A stretch of DNA of 64,000 nucleotides, taken from assembly GCA_015501055.1 (NCBI GenBank), contig JADNYV010000139.1, forward strand, positions 1 through 64,000, in the 5' to 3' direction. The first letter of the stretch is position 1; the number at the start of each line of letters is the position of its first letter. Made by a program: the position numbers and the translations under genes. A model generated the notes under the pieces. It ran no database searches. It was given only the letters and a program-made list of their open reading frames with translations, and was not told the DNA's origin. Below are positions 55,001 to 64,000 of the stretch, piece by piece. The DNA comes from Mucidula mucida. Its lineage: Eukaryota; Basidiomycota; Agaricomycetes; Agaricales; Physalacriaceae.

Positions 55001-55858
55001 TCGGAGACGATGGCGCAATGGAAGATAGATTGTTTTGTAGCCCTCTCATCGTTAACTCTGCTTCCAAGGCAGACAGATACAGACGGGAATGCAAGGCGGA
55101 GTATCGTCTCAGCGGATTTTTTTACTTTGACGCTGTTCTTCGACTCTTGAATTTCCAGCACGTTGTCTGTGGACATCCGATAATACTTTTCAGTGTCTTC
55201 GTGTCCGTCTGGAAGCAGAAAGATGACATGACCATCTCTACATATTGAATGCCATTCTGTCAGCGGACTCGTGGCTGACCGGCAGTTTTCGCAGTGTAAG
55301 GCACACCAGATGTTTTTACCCATCAAAAGGTCAAGCCGGCGCTCATCACGCTTTGGCGGAGTCCTCCCATTGGTTGAAGACGACGTCCATGCAAGAACTG
55401 GCGATTGAGGTTTGCTGCTACGGCTATCATGCTGTCCGCGGACGCGATTGTTACGCGGTTGATGAAGCAGCTGTAGATATATATGGGCGACTCTGGGTTT
55501 ACGCCGAGGTCTTTTCAATTACCCCGCATCCAATTTGGGGTTCGTAAGTCCACCTCTTCCGAAACGCAGCCTTCCCAAGCTGACTGCGCTTACAGCTAGA
55601 TGGCAGTGCCGGCATCTGATTACGATCCCTATTCGCTGCCGCGTCCGAACTCCTCTTTGTCTCCTGCCTTTCAGCATACCTTTGTTCTCTGTTCTCTTTC
55701 ACAATCAACATCGATAGTGCCTCGTGTTGCGCTATTATCCTTCCAGCGTGTGGTGAGGCTCGAAGAACAAAGACGCGGACCTTCCACGCCTTTCCACAGC
55801 GTCACGGAACAAAAGGCCAGGTACACGCTCGGTATTACGTCACCGCCGATACTAAGGG
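55001..55858. other. No clearly supported gene
   Basis: A 179-codon minus-strand ORF (54979-55518) and short plus-strand ORFs overlap, without motifs or splice support. Confidence 0.4.
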
Positions 55859-55865
55859 TATAAAA
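55859..55865 (+). promoter_or_regulatory. TATA box of the gene at 55981
   Basis: TATAAAA followed by GGCGG, 116-122 bases upstream of the ATG. A strong consensus match. Confidence 0.6.
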
Positions 55866-55980
55866 GGCGGTCCCCTCCAAGCGCCTCCATCTGATTCCCC
55901 ATCACGCCAGTGGCAACCGAGTAACCAATCGAACATACACGTTTTTCTCTTTCATCTTTTACCCTTACTCGTACTACGAA

Positions 55981-56547
55981 ATGCCAGCAGCACGCACGCG
56001 ACGGGTTACACGCTCATCTGCTTCGGCAGCCAAAGCATCTTCGTCATCATTACCATTACCTTCCTCGTCATTACTATCATCCAAGAAAATGTCTCCGCAT
56101 ATCAAGCTCCGCCGTGTTACGCGCGAGGAGCTCAACGGGTGGTGGAGCGGGAGTGACTCCGAGGTCGAAGATGCGCTACCACAGCGCATCGACGAGCCAT
56201 GGCCTTACATGTTCCAGGTATATTTCGTGCTTTCCGTCCCGACAAGTGCTCATACTTAGATAGCCCGGCGACAGTGTGTGGATACGCACAGCGGGAGGGA
56301 ACTGGCATCGCGGGCGAGTGTCAGCACAGACTGCACGAAAGGGTGTCATTTCGCGACAGGTAAAACTTTACATGTTTCTAGTCAGGATGGCGGTACTGAC
56401 ACGTTGACTTAGCGTGGCGCGGAGGGCTTCTTCTATTCGGTGGTCTTTAATGAGCGGCTGAGGAAGTATTTTGCACCGCTGAATGGAGATATCAAGCCGG
56501 ACTCTCGACATACGCGAGAGTTGTTGGAGGGTGCAGGGGTGCTGTAG
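55981..56547 (+). CDS. Small basic protein with an SH3-like domain
   Basis: Three exons with GT-AG introns. The N-terminus is basic and Ser-rich (MPAARTRRVTRSSASAAKAS). Next come PHIKLRRVTREELNGWWSGS and an acidic patch. A beta-rich part then reads PWPYMFQPGDSVWIRTAGGN, WHRGRVSAQ and GFFYSVVFNERLRKYFAPLN, ending in a stop at 56545-56547. The PGDxVWIRTAxGxWHxGRV pattern resembles SH3/Tudor/BAH-type barrel starts and is common in small mushroom proteins. The second acceptor (GATAG) was chosen because it keeps this frame open. Possible role: chromatin or protein binding. Confidence 0.65.
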
Positions 56548-56822
56548 GTGCTTGTGTGGCGTCGCTATCTGTGATCTTAGACTCGTCTAGACGTTTTAGC
56601 AGACGACTATCATAGAGATCCTCCGATATAATATGTAATGCTTTGTGAGGCTTCCCGAATAGTCCACCTGCCGCCAGTGTAAACGTGTAACGTGTTTAGA
56701 AGTATGTTGTTCGATTAACTCTAAACTATTACACATTTACGGGTGCACAGGTCGGCACATGTATAAAGTATCTCGTCATTGGACATGTGGTGAGGACGTT
56801 CTCCCATCCCACTACTGTCGTG

Positions 56823-57371
56823 ATGTCTTCCTTCACGTCGGTCGTCGCTTTGACGAGCTATATCTTCAGGACATACTGTCCGCAGTACATCGAAGCCGTA
56901 CAGACGATCCTCTGCGGTCTCCTCGTCGTTCATCCATACATCGCCGCAGTCTTTCGTACCTTGAGCCCACTACATCGCCTGGTGGTCGCAAAGCATGCAC
57001 TGGATGCATTTACCGACGAGTTCTACGCCTCGATCGAGAATGGCAGGCCTATGTCGCGACGCCAAAGAAAGGCTAGGAGGCTAGAACTGGAAGAGTGCGT
57101 TTGTCGCCGTCTTTTCTGCTTCTCCTCGACTTATCTGAATTTCAGGCTCAACAACGACTTCTCCACGCTTATAGAAGGAACGCTCAACGATATACTTCGC
57201 ATCGGTTGCTTGGGATCTTTCCTTCGCGGGTCGTCCTACAGGATCTACAAACTTCAGCGGCGCATTGAGAGCGCAAGGTTTCACTCGGTTCGTCGCCACT
57301 CGTCGTTCTTCTTGGAAGGGTCTAATCCGCATTTACAGGTTCTTGAGAGCCGCCAGTCGCCGGATCTGTGA
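56823..57371 (+). CDS. Hypothetical protein, 3' end uncertain
   Basis: Start at 56823 (MSSFTSVVALTSYIFRTYCP), with a hydrophobic helical N-terminus (QYIEAVQTILCGLLVVHPYI), then HRLVVAKHALDAFTDEFYAS. An intron after RRLELE leads to LNNDFSTLIEGTLNDI. A further intron could turn QRRIESARFH into ARFLRAASRRICETG and extend the gene to about 57500. It is probably helical; the family is unknown. Confidence 0.45.
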   Translation: MSSFTSVVALTSYIFRTYCPQYIEAVQTILCGLLVVHPYIAAVFRTLSPLHRLVVAKHALDAFTDEFYASIENGRPMSRRQRKARRLELEECVCRRLFCFSSTYLNFRLNNDFSTLIEGTLNDILRIGCLGSFLRGSSYRIYKLQRRIESARFHSVRRHSSFFLEGSNPHLQVLESRQSPDL

Positions 57372-57815
57372 GACCGGTTCAGGTATGCTTTTCGCTCAGT
57401 CACGGCGGTCTCTTCATCCACGACATTTACAACAGTCTTTCTCCATCATGGGTCTGGGAGCGGTCTCTTTTCTTCGGCTTTCAGAGAGCTTGTCGAAGGG
57501 ATGATACCACTCTCTGTCTCATCATTTCTTGTTTCTTGGCCTTTCTATTTCTTGACATTGCTCTCGGTGAGTGAATTTCTTGAACGTTTTAGATACGTTT
57601 GGTGACCAATCATACGATAGATCTTCACGGTGAATTATTGTTCATTATTCAGGAGGAGGATGAAGAGCAGACGCTCTGCATGGACGGCCGTTTCCTGATA
57701 CAGATCAGCGAAGTTTCGATGCTCTCTCGCTGATATGTAGCAGATGCGGCTTTCCTTGTAGAGGAATAACATGTATTTAAACGTTTCAATAATAGTACAT
57801 AACTCTGGATTGGAG

Positions 57816-58629
57816 TCAATCCCTGTCGGCGTACTCTATTCTCGTCATTCGGATTGACAAGCTCCGAATATCAGCGCGCATTCTTTCCATCTGGGCATTA
57901 AAGTCGCGGATATGCTCAGCGACAATGCCCTCGACAATCTGAGCGATCATGCGCTGCAACGCGGGGTCATCCCTCGTTCTTTGAAGGAACTTTAGTATGC
58001 CTGATGATAAAGGAAAAACGCTCGAATACGCACACGTCAGCGCCCGAACTCGACATCATACTGACATCAGAGGCCTGGGAAGATGGCATCAAGTCACCTT
58101 GGGAGAATGTACCGGCATCCGACTGGGATAGCATGCTGATATCGGAGGATTGAGAGGCGGGAAAGTCGTAATCGGCTGATACTCTGTGGTGTTGTATGAG
58201 TAAGCAGAAAAGACAGAGAACCAAGGGACTTGCTGCGACTCGTTTCTTGGAGTAGTGTTATAAGGATCATATTCCACCTCGTTGTCGTCTGATCGCTGGC
58301 GGAAAGGCTGTTGAGAGCCATTGAATGGAAGGTCCGAGTCCTGAGATGATTGGGAGGAGCCGAAGTCTCGACTCTGTGATTCACATCTGAGGATCTGGAT
58401 TTAGTGGCGCGGTTCCAAAACGAATTTTTGACAAACGCACAATGCCGAATGATAAGAGGACTGGGAGGATTGGGAGCTGCGGAGCAAATAAGCATTAGTG
58501 GACGTGGTTTGGAGATCGAGCCACTCACAGGTCGTCGTCGTTGTCCGAGTCGAGGCTTTCCTGCGAGAGAGCTTGAGAGTGCCTTCCGCGAAGCGGGAAC
58601 CTTGACGCGGGGTGGCGGTCTTGGTACAT
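57816..58629 (-). CDS. SQ-rich protein with C-terminal helix
   Basis: Start at 58629 (MYQDRHPASRFPLRGRHSQA). Spliced frames give SQALSQESLDSDNDDD, LSQSSQSSYHSA, ESQSRDFGSSQSSQDSDLPF, NGSQQPFRQRS, PASQSSDISMLSQSDAGTFS and QGDLMPSSQASDVSMM. The C-terminal part is a predicted amphipathic helix (MIAQIVEGIVAEHIRDFNAQ, MERMRADIRSLSIRM) ending EYADRD. At least twelve Ser-Gln pairs lie in about 150 residues, meeting the usual idea of an SQ/TQ cluster, a target of ATM/ATR-type kinases. The family is unknown. A DNA-damage, telomere or meiotic role is only an inference. Confidence 0.55.
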
Positions 58630-58675
58630 TTCTTTGGAAGGGGGAGGTGTAAGGAATGCGCTTCACAAGTGACAT

Positions 58676-59141
58676 TCCTCCGCTTTTATAGGATGCTGGT
58701 CATTGTTCCCTTTGTTTGACGTCCTTTTGTTCCAGTGCAGGTAGGTGCATCGCTTTTCGTGATCCCGTCATCTCCTCAACAAGAAGCTACGATCAGCGTG
58801 CGCATCATAGAGGATAATGCAATGGTATTGGTAAGGAAAAACGAACTTGTATTTGATCGGTCACCTGATAGCATCGCGTTTACCACGCGCCTTCTGCGGG
58901 TCCGTTTCTGACGTGGACTGAACATATCGTTCAGAACACCCGGTGTATATAGGACAATTTAGCCGCCAGGTTCAAAACGAGGAACAAATACATCTGCTCA
59001 TGAACAATCTCTACAGAAGTGAATACTACGGCTCGGCGTCGTGAAGCAACAAAGAACGAATCCTGCTCCGAGTAGGCAGCGTACCAGTAACCTGATGCTT
59101 CCTCATTTCGGCGTGGGCGGCACCTAGAGGAGATCGCCATA
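58676..59141. other. Intergenic stretch
   Basis: No gene. It may hold an additional 3' exon of the kinase at 59142 (AAHAEMRKHQVTGTLPTRSR, up to about 59040). Confidence 0.4.
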
Positions 59142-60412
59142 TCAGACTCGGTACATCTTTGAACGCGAAAGCGGCTTACAGATTCGGGATTGAATGTGTG
59201 GGGGTACATAATAAGTCCACTCCAAGAGTTCCTTCGAGCGTTCGGAGCTCAGTGCTGTCTCCAAAGCATTCAACTCATGCAATGCTTCCACTGCTGATGG
59301 GCGCATGGACACATCCGCGGCAGTCATTTTCTCGAAGAGAGGCTGGAAATCGTCTAGTCCGACGTAATACTGAAATCATCAGGATCTGCAGGAAAATATG
59401 GGTTCGTAAATGACTCACGCAACAGGCGGTATAAAACGTCTTTCCAAGGTTATAGATATCGAGTGCGAACGGGTTGATCATTTCATGTTTGCCCGACGGC
59501 TGGTTGAGCTCTGGCGCGCACCTCCACTGCGACTTGATGTGATCCGGGTCTACCGCCGCGCTGGCACGACCAGCGGAGCACCAAAGGGAGCCCTCGAAAT
59601 CAATGAGATAATACTCTACAAAAGGCACTTGACATCGTGGAATTTGGCGGAGCGGTTCAAAACCATCAGGACCGAGGAGGGAAGCAAAATGATAACCGTC
59701 AGGACAGACGTCAGTGTAATCCATCACGATGTTACGATCTCCTAAGTCGCTACAAGAATCAGTACGCTTCGTAAACCACAGAAATGATTTAGACGTACCC
59801 ATGAGTGATATGGCGTTGATGCAGGAATTCGACGGTCTGTAAGACCATGTCAGGCCGAGTGAGGCATTGAAGGAGGACCAGACTAACCTCCAAAACGTTC
59901 CGCATGAAATGCGCAACTTCGGAACGACAGTGAAACTGCACGCGATGGAAGTGTATATGCTTTGGCATGACGATTAGGGCTTCTGCGGGATCGCCTTCTT
60001 TCTCGACTGGAATGTTGATGACCTCGAGGAGATCAACGGCGCCATTCTCGGCGACGTCAAGTCGCCGATCAGAGAGGATTTGGAGCATTTGAATCTCTGG
60101 ACTGTTGTACGGTGTTCTCTTGAAAACGACTGGGAGACCGTCTCGGAGACGGATAGCATCCATGACCTTGTGGTACTTCTACATAAACGACAGGGTGTGA
60201 ACGTCGCAAAGGGGGAAGAGGAAAGAGTGAAATACTATAGGTATGTGTGCATCCTCATTGTCCCATGGATCAGCAGATGGAGCGTCAGGTAATAGCCAAG
60301 GCGGTGTCCAATTTGGAGCGTATCGTGGTCGAAGCAGATACCCCTTTTCGAGGAGCAAAGGTTGGTGGCGTACCCAGAATAGCTCGTAGATGTCTCTTTT
60401 TTCGAGGCCCAT
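59142..60412 (-). CDS. Divergent fungal protein kinase (paralogue of 35539-36736)
   Basis: Start at 60412 (MGLEKRDIYELFWVRHQPLL). Kinase order: KYHKVMDAIRLRDGLPVVFK (ATP lysine), EIQMLQILS, EALIVMPKHI (hinge), FLHQRHITHGDLGDRNIVMD then YTDVCPDGYHFAS (catalytic Asp and Asn), YYLIDFEGSLW at the DFG position (DFE), APELNQPSGKHEMINPFALD and IYNLGKTFYTAC. The tail has QPLFEKMTAADVSMRPSAVE and LLEWTYYVPPHIQSR. The intron positions and start match the paralogue 24 kb to the left, so one is a copy of the other. Its 3' end may include another small exon. Confidence 0.72.
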
Positions 60413-61365
60413 GCTGGTAACCGCGGATGAATCTGCGATGCGTGTGGTTCTTGTTGAACCTAACATCGGCTGTTTGCGACGTGATAGGGGGACCCCTTCG
60501 CGTCGCGTGCCAAATAGGGGTCTAGATACGACAAGATATTGCAGAGGTTGGGTTGGCTGCCCAATTTCTAGAGATGTACGTAGATATCACACCACTTTCG
60601 GTGTCTGAGGCTACCAGGGAGTGACGACGCCTTGGTCCGATTCCTTTCACACTGCCGGCACCTACTTGCGAGCAAACTACCGACTACAACGTCGTGAGCT
60701 TGTCAGACTCTACTATGGGTTTGCACTGCTTTTTTTGAGCTCGGTGAACTCCACCGCATGTCAAGTTCGTGCTACTGCAACAGCCCGGTAGCATATGATT
60801 ATAGACTTACTTACTCACAGGTTCGCCCCACGAGGTTTCTAGCGAGTCGGACCCTTCAAGTTCAATGATGGCGACACACAATCGCTTCCTCGCGGATCGC
60901 TTCTGAATCGGAGAGCAGGTTACTAAGCCTAGAACACGCTCGCTAGCTCTTCTCGTACAATACGACACTGATTTGGGAAGACTTTTAGTTCATAATGCGC
61001 ATCAACGGCTTGGACCAATCGACTTTCATCTGTCCCGGCGCTTCTTGGCTTTGATGGGCGCCCCTGGGTGAAAGTGGGTTCTTGTGTATGCGCCGGCTAT
61101 CAGAAGTGCTGACCTTTTGATCAGTGGGAGTTTCTGAATAGGGATGCGTATGTGCTTATAGTGGGGACGAATCCCATGCTAGCGCCCATTATCATCATTA
61201 TATGCGTTTTTTGTTTCTGCGGAAAGTACACTGTCGGCCCGAAGAGTTGGCGGGGATGATATATAAGCTGTGCGTCGTGGTCAACAATCTATATCGTTCC
61301 CATTGTCCAGCGAGGTACGTGGGCTTGCATTTTTTGTCCTCGGCTAGTAAATCTCAATGTAGGAC
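60413..61365. other. Intergenic stretch
   Basis: No supported gene. The upstream region of two divergent transcription units. Confidence 0.45.
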
Positions 61366-61763
61366 ATGATAATGCAGGATTGCCAGTGCTTCGAGTGTGT
61401 GAGTATTCGCGGATACGGTGGCATGGCGTCGAGTTCGCATGATCAACACAATGCCACACCCCAGCGGGCTGTCAGCTATACCATTTGTTTAACACATTGC
61501 GCGTGCCGCGCGAATGTATTCGAGGGTATTGGGGCGTCGAACGCCTCAACAGGTAAGCTTCGTCCGCCACTGTTTCTCGTGAATGTGCTGTAACCAAAGC
61601 CTCAGGACTACAAGTCAATGCTTACCCGACGGTAGCGATAAATAGTCGTGGTAGCAGCCTCGAGACGTCTTCGCTCTCGTGGGTGACCGACTATACAACC
61701 GGCGAATTCCTGGGTTTCTACCCGAAAAGTTTAAGCGATGTCGAAGCTCCATTGTTGAGATAG
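61366..61763 (+). CDS. Small Cys-rich hypothetical protein
   Basis: Start at 61366 (MIMQDCQCFECVSIRGYGGM). One intron (GTAAGC...CCTCAG) joins NAST to GLQVNAYPTVAINSRGSSLE, followed by SSLSWVTDYTTGEFLGFYPK, and a stop at 61761-61763. It has six cysteines in the first 50 residues in CxCxxC and CxxxCxC arrangements, and no signal peptide. The spliced frame is clean. No family was recognised. An upstream exon is possible. Confidence 0.45.
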
Positions 61764-61970
61764 ATATATGTGATACCCTCAGACAAGAATCTAGTGTAAT
61801 TCAACCAGTCGTGTCAATCTCAAAGTCGCGTATCAATGAAATCCATGGAGTAAGTAAACACTCAGAGGAAAGTGACAGCTGAAGCGTGGGAACATCGCGA
61901 AAAGACCCGCCCTAAATGAGCCAGGAAAGGAAGCAGCCTAGGCGCCACCCTCTTCACTATATTCCCCATC

Positions 61971-64000
61971 ATGAGCGCCGGCGTCGCAGTCTCGTTTCCA
62001 ATCCCTGCCGCTTTTGACGAGGACCACGACGAACTGGATCTGCTCACCTCCGTCGCGCCCGATGTCTTCTATAGCGCTTCCCTGTCCACGGCGGGGCGGC
62101 AGAGCCAACGCCTCAAAAAATCTGCTATCCCGATGCCCAAGCCAAAGAAACGCAAGCGCGCGACGTCCAATGTGGCGGAGAACGGAGACAAGCGGCGAAA
62201 GATGGACGAAAAGAAAGCTGTGAGCTTTATTGGCCGCCCCAACGTTATCTGGCTCACCGCCGTATAGGCGACTGTTAGGGTCAACGAACGCAAAGACACG
62301 CGCGATGCGGCGATGAAGCGATGGCTACATCACAACAGACATCTGCTCGCGCCTCTGCTGCCTTCCACGACCCAGTTTTCTGATGGCTTGGGTCCGCCGC
62401 AGGAATTACAGCAGGTGGTCGAACAGCCTAGTCTTATCAAGGCGGGGAGATGAAAGAGTATCAGGTACGTTTCCTTACACTGCTTGGCTCGTCGCTCACT
62501 GCGATATGCAGCTCCATGGTCTCTCGTTCCTCGTCAACATGCATAAAAACGGAATGAATTGTATCCTCGGAGATGAGTACGTGTATAACCATCTTTATTT
62601 GACGTCTTGGGCTGATCTGCGTTTAGGATGGGTCTCGGCAAAACCTTGCAAGTAAGCGCTCTTCGTTATCGTCGCCCACTCGTTGACCTTCCAATCGACG
62701 CTATCCCTTTTCGCCTATATACAGGAATACTCGACGACACCCCTCGACGCGCCTCATCTTGTCATTTGTCCTTTGTCCGTCCTGTCATCCTGGGAAGCAG
62801 TATGTTTGGTCACCATCAACCCCGCTTTCCTGCTAACGGACCCATAGGAAGCGGCTCATTGGCTGCCCTCGTTTCGTGTCCTCCGATTCCACGGTGCCGC
62901 CGCACAGCGTACACTAATCAAGAAAACTTTCGGCGAGTCTGCGTACGATCTTGTCCTAACGACTTACGATGCATTCGCCGCTGAGGATTCGTGGTTCAAG
63001 AGTCGGCGCTGGACCTACTGCGTGCTTGACGAAGGACACAAGATTAAGAACGCTGGAACCCAGATTGCCAGCAAGGTTCACGCAAACGGCAGTCTCTATC
63101 GTCTAGTCCTAACGGGTACCCCGGTGCAGAACGACCTCGTCGAGGTGTGGGGATTGCTCCATTACCTTTACCCTACAGTATTCACGGAGCGGACAGAGGC
63201 CAAATTTCGGGCGTCGTTTGACCTTGGTCACGGAACTTACGACGTATCCTTCCTCTCTGCCGTACAAAAGTTCCTTGCGACCATAATGCTAAGGCGGACC
63301 AAATCCATCGTGGCGCTTGACGTGCCGCCGAAAGAAGAGTTGACAGTGTTCATTCCGTTGAGCGAGGCCCAACGATTTTGGACGTATAGACTGTTGACGC
63401 AGATGGACACGGTGGATTTGGAGACAATTTTCGACATGGGAATGGAAGTGGGCGACAAAGTGGTGGAAGAGGGACGACGCGAGGTGCTATCTCATCTTCA
63501 AGCTGATGTGGGAATGAGGAGTGGCCGTACTGGCGAGAAGCAAAGTACGTCTTCTTTTTTTCTTTATGTACCCATCTCATGACGCTTCCAGTGTGGCAAC
63601 GACTTAACTTCATACTCTTGCAACTCCAGAGGCTCTGTGACCAGTAGGTGCTCCATACCTATGTCGAGTAATAATGACTTACGAAGATTAGTCCCTACCT
63701 CCTCCCAGACGCCGAACCCGAGCCTTATATCCCGGGCGAACACCTAGTCGCCGCGTCTTCAAAGCTCGTTGCCATCGATAAGATCCTTGATGATGTTCTT
63801 CCGAAAGGCGAACAGGTTCTGATTTTCTCCGTACGTTTCTCCCACCTTTCAACCGTTCGTTGTTCTAAACTCTTGGATAGCAATGGACCGGGTAAGTCTC
63901 GAATCATGCAACTAGCGTGCCATTAATCAATATCTATCTAGGATGCTGGACATATTGTCTGATTTCCTGAAGCTAAGGCGAATTCCTTTTGCGCGCCTAG
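61971..64000 (+). CDS. SNF2-family chromatin-remodelling ATPase (3' end beyond window)
   Basis: ATP-driven DNA translocase. Start at 61971 (MSAGVAVSFPIPAAFDEDHD), with a basic nuclear-signal region (PKPKKRKRATS). Helicase motifs: YQLHGLSFLVNMHKNGMNCI, LGDEMGLGKTLQ (I), LVICPLSVLSSWEAEAAHWL (Ia), YDLVLTTYDAF, YCVLDEGHKIKN (II, DEGH), LYRLVLTGTPVQNDLVEVWG (III), FLATIMLRRTKS, LQRLCDHPYLLPDA, and SSKLVAIDKILDDVLPKGEQ then VLIFS QWTG (IV). It is truncated at the window edge before motifs V and VI. The DEGH box and layout fit the ISWI/Rad54-like branches. After motif I the expected acceptor is missing; an alternative AG keeps the frame but drops about nine residues. Confidence 0.85.

Noticed and set aside
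54979..55518. 179-codon minus-strand ORF
   Set aside because: Long, but without domain signal, and partly overlapping box-A-like repeats. Probably chance.
1..64000. LTR retrotransposons, CRISPR arrays, rRNA genes
   Set aside because: No long direct terminal repeats with reverse-transcriptase motifs, no regular spaced repeats and no rRNA-like sequence were seen. A diverged LTR fragment in the AT-rich block cannot be excluded by eye.

Overview
This window looks like nuclear DNA of a mushroom-forming basidiomycete (Agaricomycetes). Almost every protein-coding gene is split by short GT-AG introns of about 45-65 bases, often with CTGAC/CTAAC-like branch points. The protein families also point there: TKL kinases with an HKDIRG catalytic loop, fast-diverging F-box proteins, multi-pass membrane proteins of an agaricomycete type, a fungal metacaspase, Dhh1, a Sus1-like protein and a SNF2 ATPase. 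All gene models were spliced by eye from the sequence. Those marked as frame-checked have exon lengths that sum to a whole number of codons.

Layout. Bases 1-3.4 kb are AT-rich decayed DNA: a dead TKL kinase copy split by a hAT-type MITE (886-1418), and an RRM-protein relic. Then come a zinc-type alcohol dehydrogenase (3.6-5.1 kb, -), a small unknown gene (-) and an F-box-like gene (+). Bases 8.8-11.2 kb hold a chimeric, broken kinase locus, followed by a basic nuclear-type protein, tRNA-Gly(CCC) and two tiny minus-strand genes. An intact TKL kinase lies at 14.2-16.2 kb. A metacaspase with many very small exons lies at 16.3-18.4 kb (-). Two multi-pass membrane proteins (19-20.4 kb - and 22.1-24.0 kb +) flank a Sus1/ENY2-like gene.

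Bases 24.6-31 kb carry two short-chain dehydrogenases around a duplicated alpha/beta-hydrolase, with a third hydrolase relic and a kinase fragment between the copies. An F-box gene follows at 32.7-34.2 kb. A divergent fungal kinase at 35.5-36.7 kb sits beside a 3.5-kb PIF/Harbinger transposon (36799-40283) with clear inverted repeats and target duplication. A second copy of this kinase type is at 59.1-60.4 kb. Bases 40.5-47.1 kb hold unknown genes, including an F-box/LRR-like gene whose only intron is largely a fold-back element.

Bases 47-55 kb are gene-poor, except for the Dhh1-type DEAD-box helicase (51.2-52.9 kb, -). This stretch is littered with a dispersed repeat that resembles tRNA box A. 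The right end holds an SH3-like small protein, an SQ-rich protein, the second divergent kinase, a Cys-rich small protein and the 5' part of a SNF2-family ATPase that runs off the window.

There is no obvious single pathway. The window mixes housekeeping genes (tRNA, Dhh1, Sus1, metacaspase, SNF2) with lineage-expanded, fast-evolving families (kinases, F-box, membrane proteins, oxidoreductases) and at least three kinds of DNA transposon-derived sequence. The most unusual structures are the element-filled intron at 44.9-45.4 kb, the box-A-like repeat family at 48-55 kb, and the chimeric kinase locus.
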